A DNA stretch of 64,000 nucleotides from Pezizomycotina sp. ARF18 (GCA_002224055.1 AZLU01000193.1:1-64000); one strand, 5' to 3'; counted from the first letter of the stretch, positions 1 to 11,959 are shown. The notes: a model not told the origin generated them from the sequence alone. Made by a program: numbers and translations.

Positions 1-230
1 ACGCGATGCATCCGAGCCTCGAAGTTCAGATGTTGAGGGAGCAGCTCGCGCAGGCGTACGCGAAAATCGGCGAGCTGGAGGCGAAGGCGCCGGCGCTGAA
101 CAATGAAGTCATTAGGGACCTACTTCGCACCAGTAGCCTCTTGGGACGAGGAATGAGAAACTCGAAGAGGCTTTGAGGACTTTCCGTACCGCCGGTGCGA
201 GTTTGAATAAGTACAAGGATCTGTTCTAAA
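1..230 (+). CDS. Fragment of a coiled-coil protein, cut by the left edge
   Basis: The plus strand reads a charged, heptad-like helix from the first bases (LREQLAQAYAKIGELEAKAP), followed after one frame change near base 140 by EKLEEALRTFRTAGASLNKY and a stop at 228-230. Alternating Leu with Glu/Lys/Arg is what a coiled coil looks like; no family can be named. A possible ATG is at base 6, but the frame may equally come from outside the window. The frame change could be a sequencing indel or decay. Confidence 0.35.
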
Positions 231-816
231 GTTCTCTGAGGGTTGAGAAAGTGGTAATACACTTGGAGAAAAAGGTCGGCAACGCTTCTTATCGCTCTAA
301 GAGTTGTCGATACTGATGTAATTTATTACCTCTAGGGAACAGGATTATATACTTCATCGTTTTATAACAATAGAATCAAGTACAGGTAGATAAGGGGAGA
401 CGACGGATCTTGTACACTACTCAAGGAAATAGGCTTGTAACATCACATCATTAGTTGTTCAATATTGTCAAACCATTTTAGGAGTTTATAAACACAAATA
501 ACAATCGGTTCTTACTAATTGAGGAATGTCTTGGTGAATTGTGAAAGATCACTGTCATTATTGCGGATGTCTGATTTTTGTATACCGCTGTCTTAACGTT
601 AATAATACATGGTTTTCTGATACATTTTACAGAAAACGGGAAATATCCAGACACCTACCATTACGGGACATTTAACAGGAAAATATTGTCACAAAAAATA
701 TCGAATTCCGTTCTTTGCCGCCACCTATACGCTAAGAGTTGGGATTCCACGCGACTGCGCCGCTGTCGTCCTCGAGCCGGGAGTATTATCTAACGAATCA
801 ATCGAGACCTCCCGAA
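231..816. other. No gene seen
   Basis: AT-rich spacer with only short open frames. I see no splice pattern, tRNA or repeat in it. Confidence 0.4.
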
Positions 817-1370
817 TCATCCGATGACGCTTGAGCCGTCCCCCGTAGGAGTCGGTGTAGCGCCCGTCGTTGAAGCAATGATATCCCTCCCGTCAGAACT
901 ATCCGACACCGTAGTCGCCGTCGACAATGCCGTCCCACCCTCGGACAGCTGCGGCACATTATTAATAAACGCCTGCGCGCCCGGCTTATTCCAGCCCGGC
1001 AAATACTGCAAATCAGCTCCCTCAACCCGTTGCACGCATTAACGCCGCACCCAACCTGCGTCGTTATCCCTCCACACCATCTGCGTGAACATCATCGAAT
1101 CCTTCGACGGGTCGTCACCTCTACGACTCCCGCTTCGACCAGTCGTAGTACTGTGCCTGGTCTACCCACTTCTGCGCTAGATCCGTTAGCGCGTAGGATC
1201 CCATAGAAGCGCGATGTTTTCGCCGTACGCGCCATTGTTATTTGATGCTGCGCGAGGTACTGCAGTCGTTGATCCATGTTTGCGCTCCGCCTTGGAGGTC
1301 TGTGGACCATTTTAGCGGGGGAGTACCGTACTTCGCGCGAACTGTAATTATGAATGTTTAATAAGGTGCT
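817..1370 (-). pseudogene. CAP/PR-1-like domain, second (downstream) copy, frame-broken
   Basis: Read on the minus strand, CAP (CRISP, antigen 5, PR-1) landmarks appear in the family order. They are LNIHN, then YGTPPLKWSTDLQG, YGENIAL, LAQKWVDQAQYYDW, FTQMVWR, TQVGCGVNACNG and LICQYLPGWN. They fall in several frames, so at least four indels separate them. A Ser/Thr-rich tail of about 40 residues (STATTVSDSSDGRDIIAS) follows and ends at 817. No signal peptide precedes this copy. It directly follows another CAP domain on the same strand, so it may be the second domain of one two-domain protein or a tandem duplicate. Fungal CAP proteins are secreted and some (yeast Pry) bind sterols; no function is shown here. 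Confidence 0.6.
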
Positions 1371-1439
1371 GATATCACCCGACGATAAATTATCCCCGCG
1401 GGCAGCGAACCGCCGCCGAACGCAGCGCCAGATTGCGAC

Positions 1440-2006
1440 GGGGGTGCGGGACCGACGCCGAGGTACGGTTATATTAGCCAAAAAGTCCGCCGCGCCACAG
1501 CACCCACCTGGCGGGATATACTGGCACACCAGAAACTTTTCCGTCCCGTTGCAGGTGGTCCAGCCGCACCCGACCTGCGTCACGCCTTTCCAGACTATGG
1601 CGACGAAATGGCCGGCGGAGCTGGCGTCGGTTGGATTTGACCAGTCATAGCGGCTTTCTTCGGCGGCCCATCCGCTGGCTAGGTCCGCGGGACTATCGTT
1701 ACCGCGCCGGATGCGATATTTTCGCCGTACGGAGAAGCGGGTGCGGAGAGACCTAGTGCTTGTTGGACGGCGGTATCGGTTGAGTGTCCCAATAGCACCT
1801 GTTGGACCAGTCTTGCGCTATCTGCTCTTGAGAGTTCGACCAGGTGAGGGCTGGGTTACCGTATTTTGACCGAAGGTCATGTGAACTTTGAGGATGGCTT
1901 GCATGTCGGCCCATCCGAGGGAGTTGTCGCGCGGTACGATTGGCGTTCCTGAGACAGAAGTAAGCAGAAAGAGAACAGAGAGAATGCGTCGGAAGTCAAG
2001 AAACAT
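1440..2006 (-). pseudogene. Secreted CAP/PR-1-like protein, first copy, frame-broken
   Basis: The start at 2006 opens a clean signal peptide (MFLDFRRILSVLFLLTSVSG) with predicted cleavage just before TPIVPRD. CAP landmarks follow in order: ILKVH, KYGNPALTWSNSQEQIAQDW, SPYGENIASGAV, DLASGWAAEESRYDW, GHFVAIVWKGVTQVGCGW and KFLVCQYIPPGG. These are the conserved helices and the C-terminal signatures of the family. Three or four frame changes separate them, with no splice signals at the joints. The motifs themselves are intact, so this is either a young pseudogene or a gene damaged by indel errors in the assembly. An 11-base T run (A on the coding strand) sits just upstream of the ATG. Confidence 0.7.
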
Positions 2007-2209
2007 TTTTTTTTTTTTTGCAATTTGTAAACGAAAATAAACGAAAGTATGATAAGGAAAAGTAGCAGTAAAATAGTTACGAAGGGCGAGCATGCATGAA
2101 GGTCGAAAAAACCACAAAAAAAATTGATTTATTCTCCATCGCTCCTTAAATACACCCGTGCGCAAGATCGCCAGATACGCCGTTTCTATGAACACCCCTC
2201 AACGATGAA

Positions 2210-3405
2210 AAAAGCTTCCGGAGGCTCCTATTCCATTTCGATTTGTTTCAAAAAAGCTTATCAAGCTCAGTCACGACCTAAGCAAGCTTAGAGATCGAGA
2301 CGATGTAACGTCGCTAAACGTCCGACGTCAGCCGCACCATCGATCTCATCAAGGAGCTGAACGCCACGAACTTGGAAACGAAACAAAAATTGAGAACCCT
2401 CAATTGTTTTTTCAAGCGTTGTCGTCGGCAGGGAAGCTTTCCGATTGATGCATGCTCGTACGAATTGCATTCGGAGGGAGCTGATGTACCGCAAAAAACC
2501 TTTCTTCAATAGATCAGTCCGTGAAGCAAGGTCCTAAAAGCTCAATAAAACTAGAAAGAATAGGTGGATTCTGAGTTGGAAATGTTATCCAAATATTAAC
2601 CCACAAAGTTACAGTAACCGCGATCGCGAGCAGGTTTTATCCAAGTTAAAGAAAATATCCACATACAACTTATTTGTGTCCCGTTATTGTATGCGCTCTT
2701 AAGTATTTCTCTGGGAGTTAGTACTAGTATACGCCTCTGTCCACATATTAGCAAAAGCGTTCGTGGTCTAGAAGATACTCCCGAAGAATCCGAAAATTTT
2801 ATACGTTTGAATGTGATTTTGATTCTATTCTGCTTGAGAGTAGCCCTTAGTCGCAGTGCTCGTACCCAAATAGTGATCTACAAGTGGAAAAAAGACATGG
2901 TGCGTTCGATATGTACAGAGATTACAGCAATAGTTCAATGACTGAAGCTTATATTTCTTTTAAATGAGCTGAGGGATCCCCGGAGAAGGGACTCCGCACT
3001 CATCTGCACTAGCGCGGTACTAAAAAGCAAGAGAAAAAACCGGGCTGTCTGGTAATATAGTTTTTCAGTTTAACGGGCTCTAGAAACGGCAAGGGTTTGA
3101 TCTCAAGTCGCTAGCTAGTCGCACACGTCATGAAACGGAAACATACTTATACTAGAATCACCAAAAAGGTCCACGAGAAGAATTATGGCAAAGGAGCCGC
3201 AATGGATGTGGGAAATAGGAACTACTTAAACAGGGAACTCGATGATACAGTATCTATTCAGGTATAAATATACTTCATTCAACAGAAAGTTCCACGACAT
3301 TCGGTGTTCTTTCTACTTCTGCCGCTTTTAAAACAGAGTCTACGAAAAGCTAGACTTTGTTTGATATAAGCTATCATTTCTGCTTGCGATTATATATACT
3401 TAGTC
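2210..3405. other. No gene seen
   Basis: Short open frames only. A 74-residue and an 84-residue frame here have no recognisable composition or motif. I see no repeat. Confidence 0.35.
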
Positions 3406-3408
3406 TAA

Positions 3409-4795
3409 CTACGCTATGTTAAGGAGCCTGCTCGACTTGCCGCGATTCACCAACTCAACCTCCACGTCCACCGCACTCTTCGTCCTCTCGCTCCTCGTTA
3501 TAGTCGCGTACGTCCCACCGGTGCCACCCAATCGCGACGCCGCACCTCTCGTCGAGCTCCCCGTAGGCCGAAAATGGATCGTCCCGAACTCGTCGCTCCG
3601 ACCTTCACCATCCCCATTTCTCCGCTTATCCGTCATAGCGACCGTGCTACCTCTTTCTTCCGACGACGTCGGCGAAGAATATTTGTACGACTGGTGCAGC
3701 CACTTTAACGGCGGACAGCAGGCGAAGACGATCGCGATGCTCTGCTCGAGCGCTAAGGAGACGGCGGAGATGACGAAGTCGGAGCTCCGCTGCATGGTGA
3801 TTATGCGCGCGATGGAGGCGAGTATGCAGAGCAGGCCGAGGCCGAACACGAGCGCGACGGGGATTTTGCTTCGGGCGGAGAGCGTGAGGGCGGGGAGAAT
3901 AACGAAGGGTAAGTTGTAAACTATATCTGTTAGATTATTGTTAAGAAGTTCCGGGGATATGAACTTACTTAGGAGGTCGGTGAGGAGGTATAGAGTGCAT
4001 ATCTGAAATAATAAGTTAGCAATCCGAACAGATGTAGCATATAATTTTCAAGACTTACGACGTAGTACAGCTTCAGCGCCACGTAAGAGTTGCAAATGTG
4101 AGCCGGGTCGCCGACGCCCCTACAGCGCATCAGCAGGCAGTCATAAAATTCATTTAAACGTTTCATACCAATTCCTCGATATAGGCTGGCACCAGAATAA
4201 GTCCAGCAGCATAGATATCACGTAGCTCAGTATCAAGAACGCGGTCGTGAAGTGCAGGCCCATCCGGCAGCCGCGGCATCATCGGCGGGGATAGCTGGTA
4301 GTAACACAGCTAAAACGACCCTTTGATCGCGAATATCCCCGTTACGAACAGCGGGCCGCCGCGTACGTCAGCTGCGCAAAGTTAGCGCTGTTAACTCGAG
4401 AAACACTACGGATTCAGACCTTATATGCCGTGACCGTCTTCCTCATCTGCTCCCGCAGGTTTTGCACTGTCGTAATGCTAACTATCCCGGAATTAAAGTT
4501 CGAGCTCACGGCCGCTGCCTGGATTTGCGGATCCACCGCGGGTTTCCACCATAGCCTGACCAGGACAAACGTCCCTACCGCGTCGTTGAACGTGAAGCAC
4601 AGCAGCGCAAGGATGAAGAACCCGTCGCTGAGAGAGAGTTGGTTTTGGATGAACCAGCGCACCCATAGTCGGAGGATGATGAAAATCAGCGCGGCGAGCC
4701 ATATTATCCACTCTGCGATCTTCAAGACGTTAGCATAATGTGACTGGGAGGCAGCAGGTACAACGTGCGATAGCTCCGAGGGGTGTTACGGCCAT
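3409..4795 (-). CDS. Fungal rhodopsin-domain (Pth11/SAT4-type) integral membrane protein
   Basis: Minus-strand multi-exon gene. The likely start is ATG at 4795 (MAVTP), followed after one frame change by an N-terminal stretch ending QSHYANVLKIAEW. Membrane segments follow: IIWLAALIFIILRLWVRWF, then SLSDGFFILALLCFTF, GPLFVTGIFAIKGSF, FTTAFLILSYVISMLLDLFW and LPFVILPALTLSARS. The last is LEQSIAIVFACCPPLKWL. The family hallmark CQPISRNW plus GDPAHICNSYVALKLYYV is spliced across an intron at about 4116-4168. A second clear intron lies near 4004-4059 with GTAAGT and GCTAAC. Members are seven-helix proteins related to the Pth11 sensor group; ligand and role are unknown. Three or four frame changes plus a stop near 4310 interrupt it. 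The C-terminus is a hydrophilic Ser/Arg-rich tail. Confidence 0.75.
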
Positions 4796-4799
4796 GATT

Positions 4800-6030
4800 G
4801 CTGGGAGGATACTCGCGAATTCACATAAATGATAGGTGCAATTCTTCAGAGAGCTCGAACGGAGGAAACGGGAATGTAATAGATTTCGAGGTAATTTATT
4901 TCTTTTCCATGTTTTATAAGTTTGGTACGTTTTTCAATCATCGTTCACGAATACGAGAACCTGATCATCAGTGGCGTTCAGTACCCTCGCGTATCATTTG
5001 CTCGCTTGAACCTTAACGCCACGTTAGCCTGGATAGCGGGTCCCACTTTTTGTAACCTTCTGGATATTTAGCTTACCGAATTCCGATGCGATATTTGAAC
5101 TTTTCGATGGACTGTGAGTAGTAGGAGTGCCTACCTATAAAACCCTTTACGGAGATATTAAACTAGAGCTTAGAGAGTTCATTATGTGCTGCTTTTCCTA
5201 ACTGGCTGCGGAGAAATCTTCCGAGCTAGCTTATATCTCTGCATTTCCATATTCTTGGCAACAGCGTTGGTGATAGCCTTGTTGGGAGTAGTAAGAAACA
5301 GGAAGGAAGATATTTTGTTTAACGAGCTTATTATCGAAAACGCCGGAGCATCGAGACTACCGCACTAACAAACGACCGGAACATTTTGAAAAAAAAAAAA
5401 AAAAAAAAAAAAATCCTTTGAAAGATCCGTTCTCGAGCTTGTTGGACTAGTCATTAATAATAATATCAATTACAATAATATCAATAAGCCCAGCTAGCGA
5501 TAGGATTATATTGGTACTTCAAATAGAAGGAAAGCAAGCTAACTTGGTGATATAAATTGGGAAACTATTTCTATACTTCTAAAAGGACTAAGATTTTGGA
5601 GAGACTTGTGGGTGGAAGCACCGACAGCGTTAGAAATCAGATGCTGGGTAATCTGCAACGATAAAGGGCGAGCATCTGAGAAGTTTCCGCGTTATCAAAG
5701 AAGCCATCCATCCCGTGCACAATGGGATAGCCCATTCGTTCGGGGTGATTTGAGAGAAGGATATAAATGTAGGCTTCGAGCTCGAGATTGTCTGTCGAGA
5801 CTTTTGATCCCCTCGAGAAGGAAGGCGGTAGTACGGTAACGACTCCTAGGCAGATAAAGGTTGGCAAATACATGCCCCTTAAATACCGCCAATTGAAGAG
5901 CTTTAATTACTACTTCGTTGCTCGTTGTTGTCGTGGGCATCGTCGACTTTGCTGGTCTCGCTTGGCTTCTTCCTGGTTCCTATATTGGAATAACGCATGG
6001 GGCCATAGATATCCCAGTCGTAATCCTCTT
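4800..6030. other. No confident gene; poly-A tract
   Basis: Only short, overlapping open frames on both strands. A 23-base A run lies near 5391-5413. Frames at 5600-5940 are mutually exclusive on the two strands and show no family motif. Confidence 0.3.
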
Positions 6031-6035
6031 AATAT

Positions 6036-6368
6036 TTACTTCCTGGTCCTGAGACCGGGACGCCTGGTGGTGACCGGTTGAAGACATTCATTGTCGCCGT
6101 CGCTGGTTTGAGGAACGGCCTTCTTGGTGGCCCTCTGCTTCTTGGGTTTCGGCTCGTTGTCCTCTGAAGCCTTGCGCTTCTGGGCGGGAGCGAGCTTTGT
6201 AGCAGCTTTGGTTGGCTTGGACTCCGTCTTCGTCTTGAACTTCTTCGGCGGATCTGCAGGATTAGGCTTCAGCCCATTCTATTCGCCGAACGAGGAGATC
6301 TTCGTTGGTGCCGACGCTTTAGGCTTGGCCGCCTTAGTCTTTGTCTTCGTCGCGCCTCGTAGTGTGTT
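6036..6368 (-). CDS. Lys/Ala/Pro-rich protein, last exon
   Basis: Minus strand. A splice acceptor (TTTCAG) immediately precedes the exon at 6368, and the frame runs to TAA at 6036. The product is basic and low in complexity: RGATKTKTKAAKPKASAP, then FKTKTESKPTKAATKLAPAQ, KRKASEDNEPKPKKQRATKK. Repeated KPK/TKA motifs and bipartite KRK/PKKQR stretches suggest nuclear localisation and nucleic-acid or chromatin binding, as in histone H1-like tails, but no globular domain is visible. One in-frame stop occurs near 6280. Upstream exons were not found. Confidence 0.4.
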
Positions 6369-6499
6369 CTGAAAGTGATTTACGGCCACCGCTGTCGGTA
6401 CCACCTTGCGAAACAATACCAAAGATTCCACAACAACTCGAATTTTATCGATGTGAAACGTAAATTGAAAATATATATATCCGTAAATCGAGCTTTAAC

Positions 6500-6615
6500 C
6501 ACAATACGCACACTTCATTCACATTGTTATAATTCAACCAGAACGCAACAAAAAATCTTCCAGTCTTTCTCAGTCGTTTGAACATGGTTTTGGCATTCTT
6601 TAGAAATCCTTAACA
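6500..6615 (-). repeat. Dispersed repeat, copy 1 (inverted relative to 16985-17100)
   Basis: The reverse complement shares long runs with the plus strand at 16985-17100, including CTGAGAAAGACTGGAAGATT and GGTTGAA. Flanking stretches match with mainly G-to-A or C-to-T differences. The copies are about 110 bp and roughly 80-85 percent identical by eye. No terminal inverted repeats or coding capacity are evident. Confidence 0.55.
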
Positions 6616-6772
6616 ACCGGTTAAAAAAAATGTATTAATACCGAGAGATCAAAAAAAAAAAAAAAAAAAAAAGGAAGAAAAAAAAAGATCGAGAATCGAA
6701 GCTATATAGCCCAACTATTAAACTGTTAGTTAGGTGTTTCAGATGAATTCTGAAGTCCAAAGGAAGGGATTT

Positions 6773-6885
6773 CACATACTGCGGGGCTCGAACCGCAGCC
6801 TTGAGATATCTTAAGATGACTGCGTGCACGAAGCGTGTGTACTACAATTAAGAGTCTCACGCTCTACCGATTGAGCTAACCGGGC
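6773..6885 (-). tRNA. tRNA-Lys(CTT) with intron, probably degenerate
   Basis: The minus strand begins GCCCGGTTAGCTCAATCGG, a normal acceptor and D arm. The anticodon arm TGAGA-CTCTTAA-TCTCA gives anticodon CTT. A 41-nt intron (6808-6848) sits after position 37, the canonical place. The B box GGTTCGAGCC is present. Two things are wrong: the T loop is one base too long relative to its stem, and the 3' acceptor strand does not pair with the 5' strand. It is therefore likely a pseudogene, a tRNA-derived repeat head or an error-damaged gene. T-rich stretches that could end Pol III transcription lie downstream. Confidence 0.7.
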
Positions 6886-9800
6886 ATTGGCTTTGCTTTT
6901 TGGTTGATGTCGACTGTCCAATTACATCCTATAACCTATAAACAGACTTCTCGGAATCTTATTTGCGGATGAATGAGCGATTTTTCATTGGCTGGTGTGA
7001 AAGGGGTGGGTTTAGCCCGCATTTAGCCGGATACATGAAGTCAGAGAGTTAGAGTTACTGACTTGGCGCTGAAGGTAAAAACTTTCTATGAAAATTATAA
7101 TAGTAGAAGGATTAGTTAACTTTCCAAAAAATATATATTCGAAGGAAAGAAAGAAAGAAAACTAAATACAATGAAATGAACTTTTAAAGCGTATGCAGAG
7201 CATTTTGGATATATATATACATATATATATATTTTTTTTTAAAAAAAAAGGTGTAAAGCCAAAAGAGGAAGATATCTTGGTACTGTTTATTTACCTACAC
7301 TCTCGTACCAAGCCACGAAGGACAAGGGCAATAAAAATTTTGTATTCTGGAGAGCTTGCTTGAATGGCGGAAGTGAATGAAGCTTGAAGGGGAGAAAAAA
7401 AATTTTTTTCTTTTTTTTTTGCAACTTGGACCGTTTTGAAATGGAACACCCCGAAAGGGCTATAGCCTATAGCTTCGTTTCGAATTAAGTTGTTCCGAGG
7501 AATCCGATCGTCGATACTAAAGATAGGTTGAGAGGAGGATGCCTGCAAAGTTTCTAGACGATGGGCGGCTCCGCAGACGTGCCCTTACAGGAAGATAATG
7601 CTGCTAGGATCGCCGACCGTATCGGATAAGCGGGGTGCTTCCACGAGGGACTTGGAAGCAGGTTATGTGCCGTATAATCTTACGGAAGAAAAAGTTCTGC
7701 AGTATATTCCCTTTTCTTTTTCTTTCTTTCTTTCTTTCTTTTTTTTTTTTTTTTCCTCTTTTTTCTTTTTGCAGAGTTATCCTATTTGCTGAGGAATTTG
7801 TACGTCATAAAGTGAAGAAATACAATAGATTTTAATATTGTTATTAGCATATTGTTATTCAAACAATTAAATTTCGAAGAATTATATTCCTTTCTGTAGA
7901 AGTACGTACCTCCTACTGTAGACAGTGAGAGAATAATAGCGTACAAAAGCATGCGTGCTTAAGCGCTTGTAAGCGGCGTTGACGTTAGATTATAGAAGCA
8001 AGCGTGTTTGTCCGCCAGGTTGTGCTGTATAGCAGTGGGATGACCTGTGCCAGCGATCTTCAAACAAAAATCCATACACGCGGTGGTATAAAACACGGTT
8101 TGCGATTGAAACGGATACTTTTGTCCTTCAGAAAATCCTATCTGTTAACGACTTCCATATCCATAAAATTGACCAGTTCATGTCAGTTATTTGGGGGACT
8201 TATTTTTTTTTTATTACTCTCCTTCGCTCTTCTCCCAAGCAAACAGATGATCGATAACCAAAGGGAGAGGACAAAAGTGAAGTGAATTCAAAAGAGTAAA
8301 AAATGGGTTATATAGAGGAGTACTTTCCCTCTTTGGGGAGTGGGGAGGTGGACGGTGGTCCTAACGGGAGAAATTTGCAGCGCCAGATAGTATCCAGGAG
8401 AGGTAGTCGAGATTCGAGACTGATATTTTCTGAACCGCAAGCCGATGCCCATCTCAACGCCCACGCTGTCCGTCGAAGGGCTTAAATACACTACATACGA
8501 AAGCGAAGTAAAAAAAAAAATTTCTTTTATAGAAAGAGAAAGAAAAGGAGATAGAGAACATATAAATAACCAATGATAAGGAAGAAAAGTAAATCGATCA
8601 ATAAGAAGTGAATCAGGCCTTATCAGGCCTTTGATGTGTAGGTATAGCCAGAGGGGATCGTTGTCAGACGAGGTTATTTGGGCTAAGTGATTTCATTATT
8701 ATTATTTTTATTAACTATTGAACTTGTGAATAATCCCTTTCCTCTACGAGATTAATAAATTTATTTATTTATTTATTAAAGTTTGAGCTTTCCTGTTCTT
8801 TGCTTTTTGGGAAGGAAAAATTTGAAAAAAAAAGGGAAGCGATAATATTTCATATCGACGCAAGTGTTCTGGGTCTAAGAAAAAGCATGTTATTTACAAT
8901 ATAAAATAGCAAGGTAGTTTCTTTATCGAACGTTTCCGAGCAAACAAAGTAAAACTAAATTAGGAGAGTATATCGTACATTCCTAGTATAAACATTTTCG
9001 TATCTTCGTCTTCGCTAACCTGTTTACCATTTTAGATGTTACTTTTGCCGGTATCGTGGAGGACGTCGTTTACTCCCCAATTATGAGAATTGTGCAAATG
9101 CGTTTTTTTCCTCGCTCGATTTCTCAGAGGGCGGCAAAGGGCGCCTTTTTTTTTTTTTTTTTTTGTGGAGCAAATTCGTGCTTTCCGCTTGCTCATCCTA
9201 CTAGCTTCTCAGGAACGATTGAAGTTATACATGGCAAAAGGAGAGAAGAAAATTCGAAAAGTTTTCTTCGTCGCAAATTTGTTTGTTGTTACTTTAGCTT
9301 GCATTCCGAATTTAGCTAATATCGCTTCAAATATCTTTCATATTCTAGTTTCTTAATATTGCCGCCGATACCGTCGTCAAATTTTTTTTTTTCCCCTTTC
9401 TCTCTTCCCTTGTTTCCCTTTCTCTTTCTTCTTTTATTTTGCTTGTTTTGTTTGAGAAAGGCTTTCGCCTTTTCTCTCAGCCTGTATAACGCAGCTACTG
9501 TTGCCGTGTGTTGGAACACTGGGAAGATGTGAGAGTTCGATGTGTAGATTGATGTATGTAGATGTCCATGGAGATGGATGGGGGAACAAGGTCCCTTATA
9601 TACACGGTGCTCTGACACCGTGTACCACTTATCATGGGTATGGGTGAGGGACGCGGTTCAAGGCTACCACCGTCAAGCGATGGGTTAAATACTGGAAATA
9701 GTAATGCCGATCTCGCGACTGGGGGGAGGGAGGCAATTGGACTTGTTCCTTGCCTAGAATCGTGCGTTTGGTGAAAGCTCGAGCAATATTAGCACACAAA

Positions 9801-10400
9801 GGTTATGAAGACAGGAAAAATCATTCGAAAATTAGAAATAAATATTTAAAATCAAGACGCGTAAAGGCTTTAGTGAAGTGATATATATAAAGAGGTTAAT
9901 TAGAATGAAAGAAATATTTTCTTTTTCGCCTCCAAAGATGCTGGTCAAGCTGGCCTTGGTTCTTTGTAATCGAGCTTGTTACATGCGCTAGGAGAATAGG
10001 GACACGTTTGGTGAAGAATGGCATGCGCCGTGATATCCCCCCTCCTAAATAGAGTACGCGTGAAAGAAAAAAGGGTTGATTTTCAAAAGCCGCAAAGGTT
10101 ACAGATTGAAATCGGGCTACCAACGTAGAACTTCTACGCCTGATCAAAATTATTGACCTCGAAGCGGACATACAGGCCTTTTCTTCCTGTAGGTTGAACA
10201 GAAACGTTTGCTTGGAGAACCGCGATTTGATCTAAAAAGTGTATGTGAGAGCAGCAGCGAAGGATCACGTAGCGGATATATACGGACGACATGTGGATAC
10301 GCGAGCTAATTACCATTCTTCCCTTGAAGTGCTTGCTCTTTTTGACAATGTTCCTTCTTTATATATATATCTCTCTCTTTTTTTTTTTTTTTTTTTTTTT
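6886..10400. other. Gene-poor stretch with poly-T/CT tracts
   Basis: No recognisable gene. It holds several long pyrimidine runs: a TTTC tetranucleotide tract passing into T at about 7716-7755, an 18-base T run near 9148-9165, and CT-rich DNA at 9380-9440. A Lys-rich 100-residue frame on the minus strand at 9316-9618 is most likely composition-driven. Confidence 0.35.
7716..7755. repeat. (TTTC)n microsatellite passing into poly-T
   Basis: Repeated TTTC units directly followed by an uninterrupted T run. Confidence 0.8.
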
Positions 10401-10416
10401 TTTGTGCTTTATTTCT

Positions 10417-10806
10417 TTACTTTTTACAAATCTCGAACGGAGCAACCGATATCCCATCCGCGCTCCACCTTCTCAGCAGAGGGTCTTTTTTCTTCTCTTC
10501 CTTCAGCGTCGCCCTTTTCCGTCCAGAACTGATTTTGGCGATTATGGCGCGGAAGCTGTCTTGTATAGCTGTCGGGTCAAGGACTTCGCGAAATCTTTGA
10601 TCGGTGCTATGATGCCCAGGTTCCATATCTTCAAAGAATGGAGTCAGTTCTTCTGGCCAATCAACGGGCATAGAAGCAACATTGGCTTGATCAGAAATGC
10701 CGAGGGATGTTACCAGAGGGGCATGTGACGGCGGGGACGTTGAGGAGCAGGTACAGAAGGCGAGGAGTATGAGAGGAAGGTGGAAGAGTTCATCAACCCG
10801 GAGCAA
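10417..10806 (-). CDS. Possible hypothetical protein, antisense-overlapping
   Basis: A 129-residue minus-strand frame with a hydrophobic N-terminus (LPLILLAFCTCSS) and a plausible globular composition (MPVDWPEELTPFFEDMEPGH). The first 20 codons overlap the start of the plus-strand gene at 10747. A long T run (10380-10403) lies just beyond its end. No family is recognised. It could be a small secreted protein or a chance frame. Confidence 0.25.
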   Translation of the reverse strand: MLRVDELFHLPLILLAFCTCSSTSPPSHAPLVTSLGISDQANVASMPVDWPEELTPFFEDMEPGHHSTDQRFREVLDPTAIQDSFRAIIAKISSGRKRATLKEEKKKDPLLRRWSADGISVAPFEICKK

Positions 10807-11846
10807 TACGCCCCTCTAATTGAACCTCTAGCGAAAAATCTTGTTCGGAACGTTATTGAGCTTTCCAAACCTCCGATCGCTGTAGATTTACACCTTCGGG
10901 CGGCAGACGTCAGCGAACTGAAAGAGATCGTTACGTACGTCTCTTATAAGCGGCTGTACAACTCTCGCCAATCTCGCATGATTGCAAGTTATATGTTTTG
11001 CTTCGACGTTTCGCAACTGTCGTTTATCGATAAGTTGACTCCACCGCCAGTCCAAAAGATTCCTAGAGAGCAGATTAACGCTTCGCTCAGTGTGCGGGAC
11101 AAAGAGCTCTATGAGCGGACTGCCGCGGATGCGAAGTTGAAGTACGCAAGTAGGAATTGGGACAAGATGTACAACATCAGAAATCCTAACGGTGTATCGC
11201 TCGAGGAGCTGAAGCTGGCCGAGCAAAAAAGGCTCGACAATCTCAAGACGAACGAGAAAACCAGGATAGAGAAGGCTGATGCAGACAAACGCTCCCCTGG
11301 TATTCCCTGCGAGGCACCGGAACGGAAATGGCCCGAAAAACCAGCCTACACTGATAAGGTTTGGCTAGGAAACAAAATCCTCGTCAGAAGGCCAACAATG
11401 GCATCGACCTGAGGAAAGGAGACTTCGCGTGGTTGGTAGGAGAGTATCTCCGATACTGCCTCGAAAACACGCAGAACGACTCCGCGAGCCTTTCCGAAAC
11501 CGATCAAGACCAGATCTGGAATTCGATCATAGAGTTCTTGAAGCCCGGTCATCATGTTAACCATCCATGGGTTTGGGCGCCTTTGGGCGATGGCAAAGGA
11601 TCCGAAACAGCTAGATATTTAAGACTTGCTCCGCACTGTCCAAGCTGTTACTCGGGTACCGCTATTTTCAAAAAGAATCAACCATATCGAGTCACGTTCA
11701 ATCGGTCATCGACCTCCCCGTTGTTACCGATGGAGCAAATGACGATGAGAAGAAGGAGCAGGACGATGCTGACGAGGCGGATGGCACAGCTTCGAGTCCG
11801 AGCCTCCGAAGAAAAGATTAAGGTTGAAGCAGCTTCAGATAACTAG
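10747..11846 (+). CDS. Unrecognised helical Lys/Glu-rich protein
   Basis: The frame runs from about 10747 (EEYERKVEEFINPEQYAPL) to 11412 and, after one frame change at about 11360-11400, continues as NNGIDLRKGDFAWLVGEYL and WNSIIEFLKPGHHVNHPWVW. A second change leads to an acidic stretch, VTDGANDDEKKEQDDADEAD, and then a basic PPKKRLRLKQLQ, a possible nuclear signal. Total length would be about 360 residues. The composition is strongly protein-like (Trp, Asn and Pro spread evenly), with helical charged stretches (LEELKLAEQKRLDNLK). No ATG is obvious at the 5' end, so an upstream exon is likely. No family is recognised. Confidence 0.5.
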
Positions 11847-11959
11847 TTTTTCTCTGAACTTGCTTCCTCCGCTGCGTCGTCTTTCCGTGCTGTATCTTCA
11901 AAATTGGTCTTGACTTTATCGATTCGTATCTGGATCTCTGCTCTTGTTTCCGTTACTCG

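Noticed and set aside
6124-6372. Hydrophobic plus-strand frame resembling a membrane protein
   Set aside because: It is the antisense of a Lys/Ala-rich exon that has a splice acceptor and a coherent composition.
9316-9618. Lys-rich 100-residue minus-strand frame
   Set aside because: Lysine richness follows from a long CT-rich tract; no other support.
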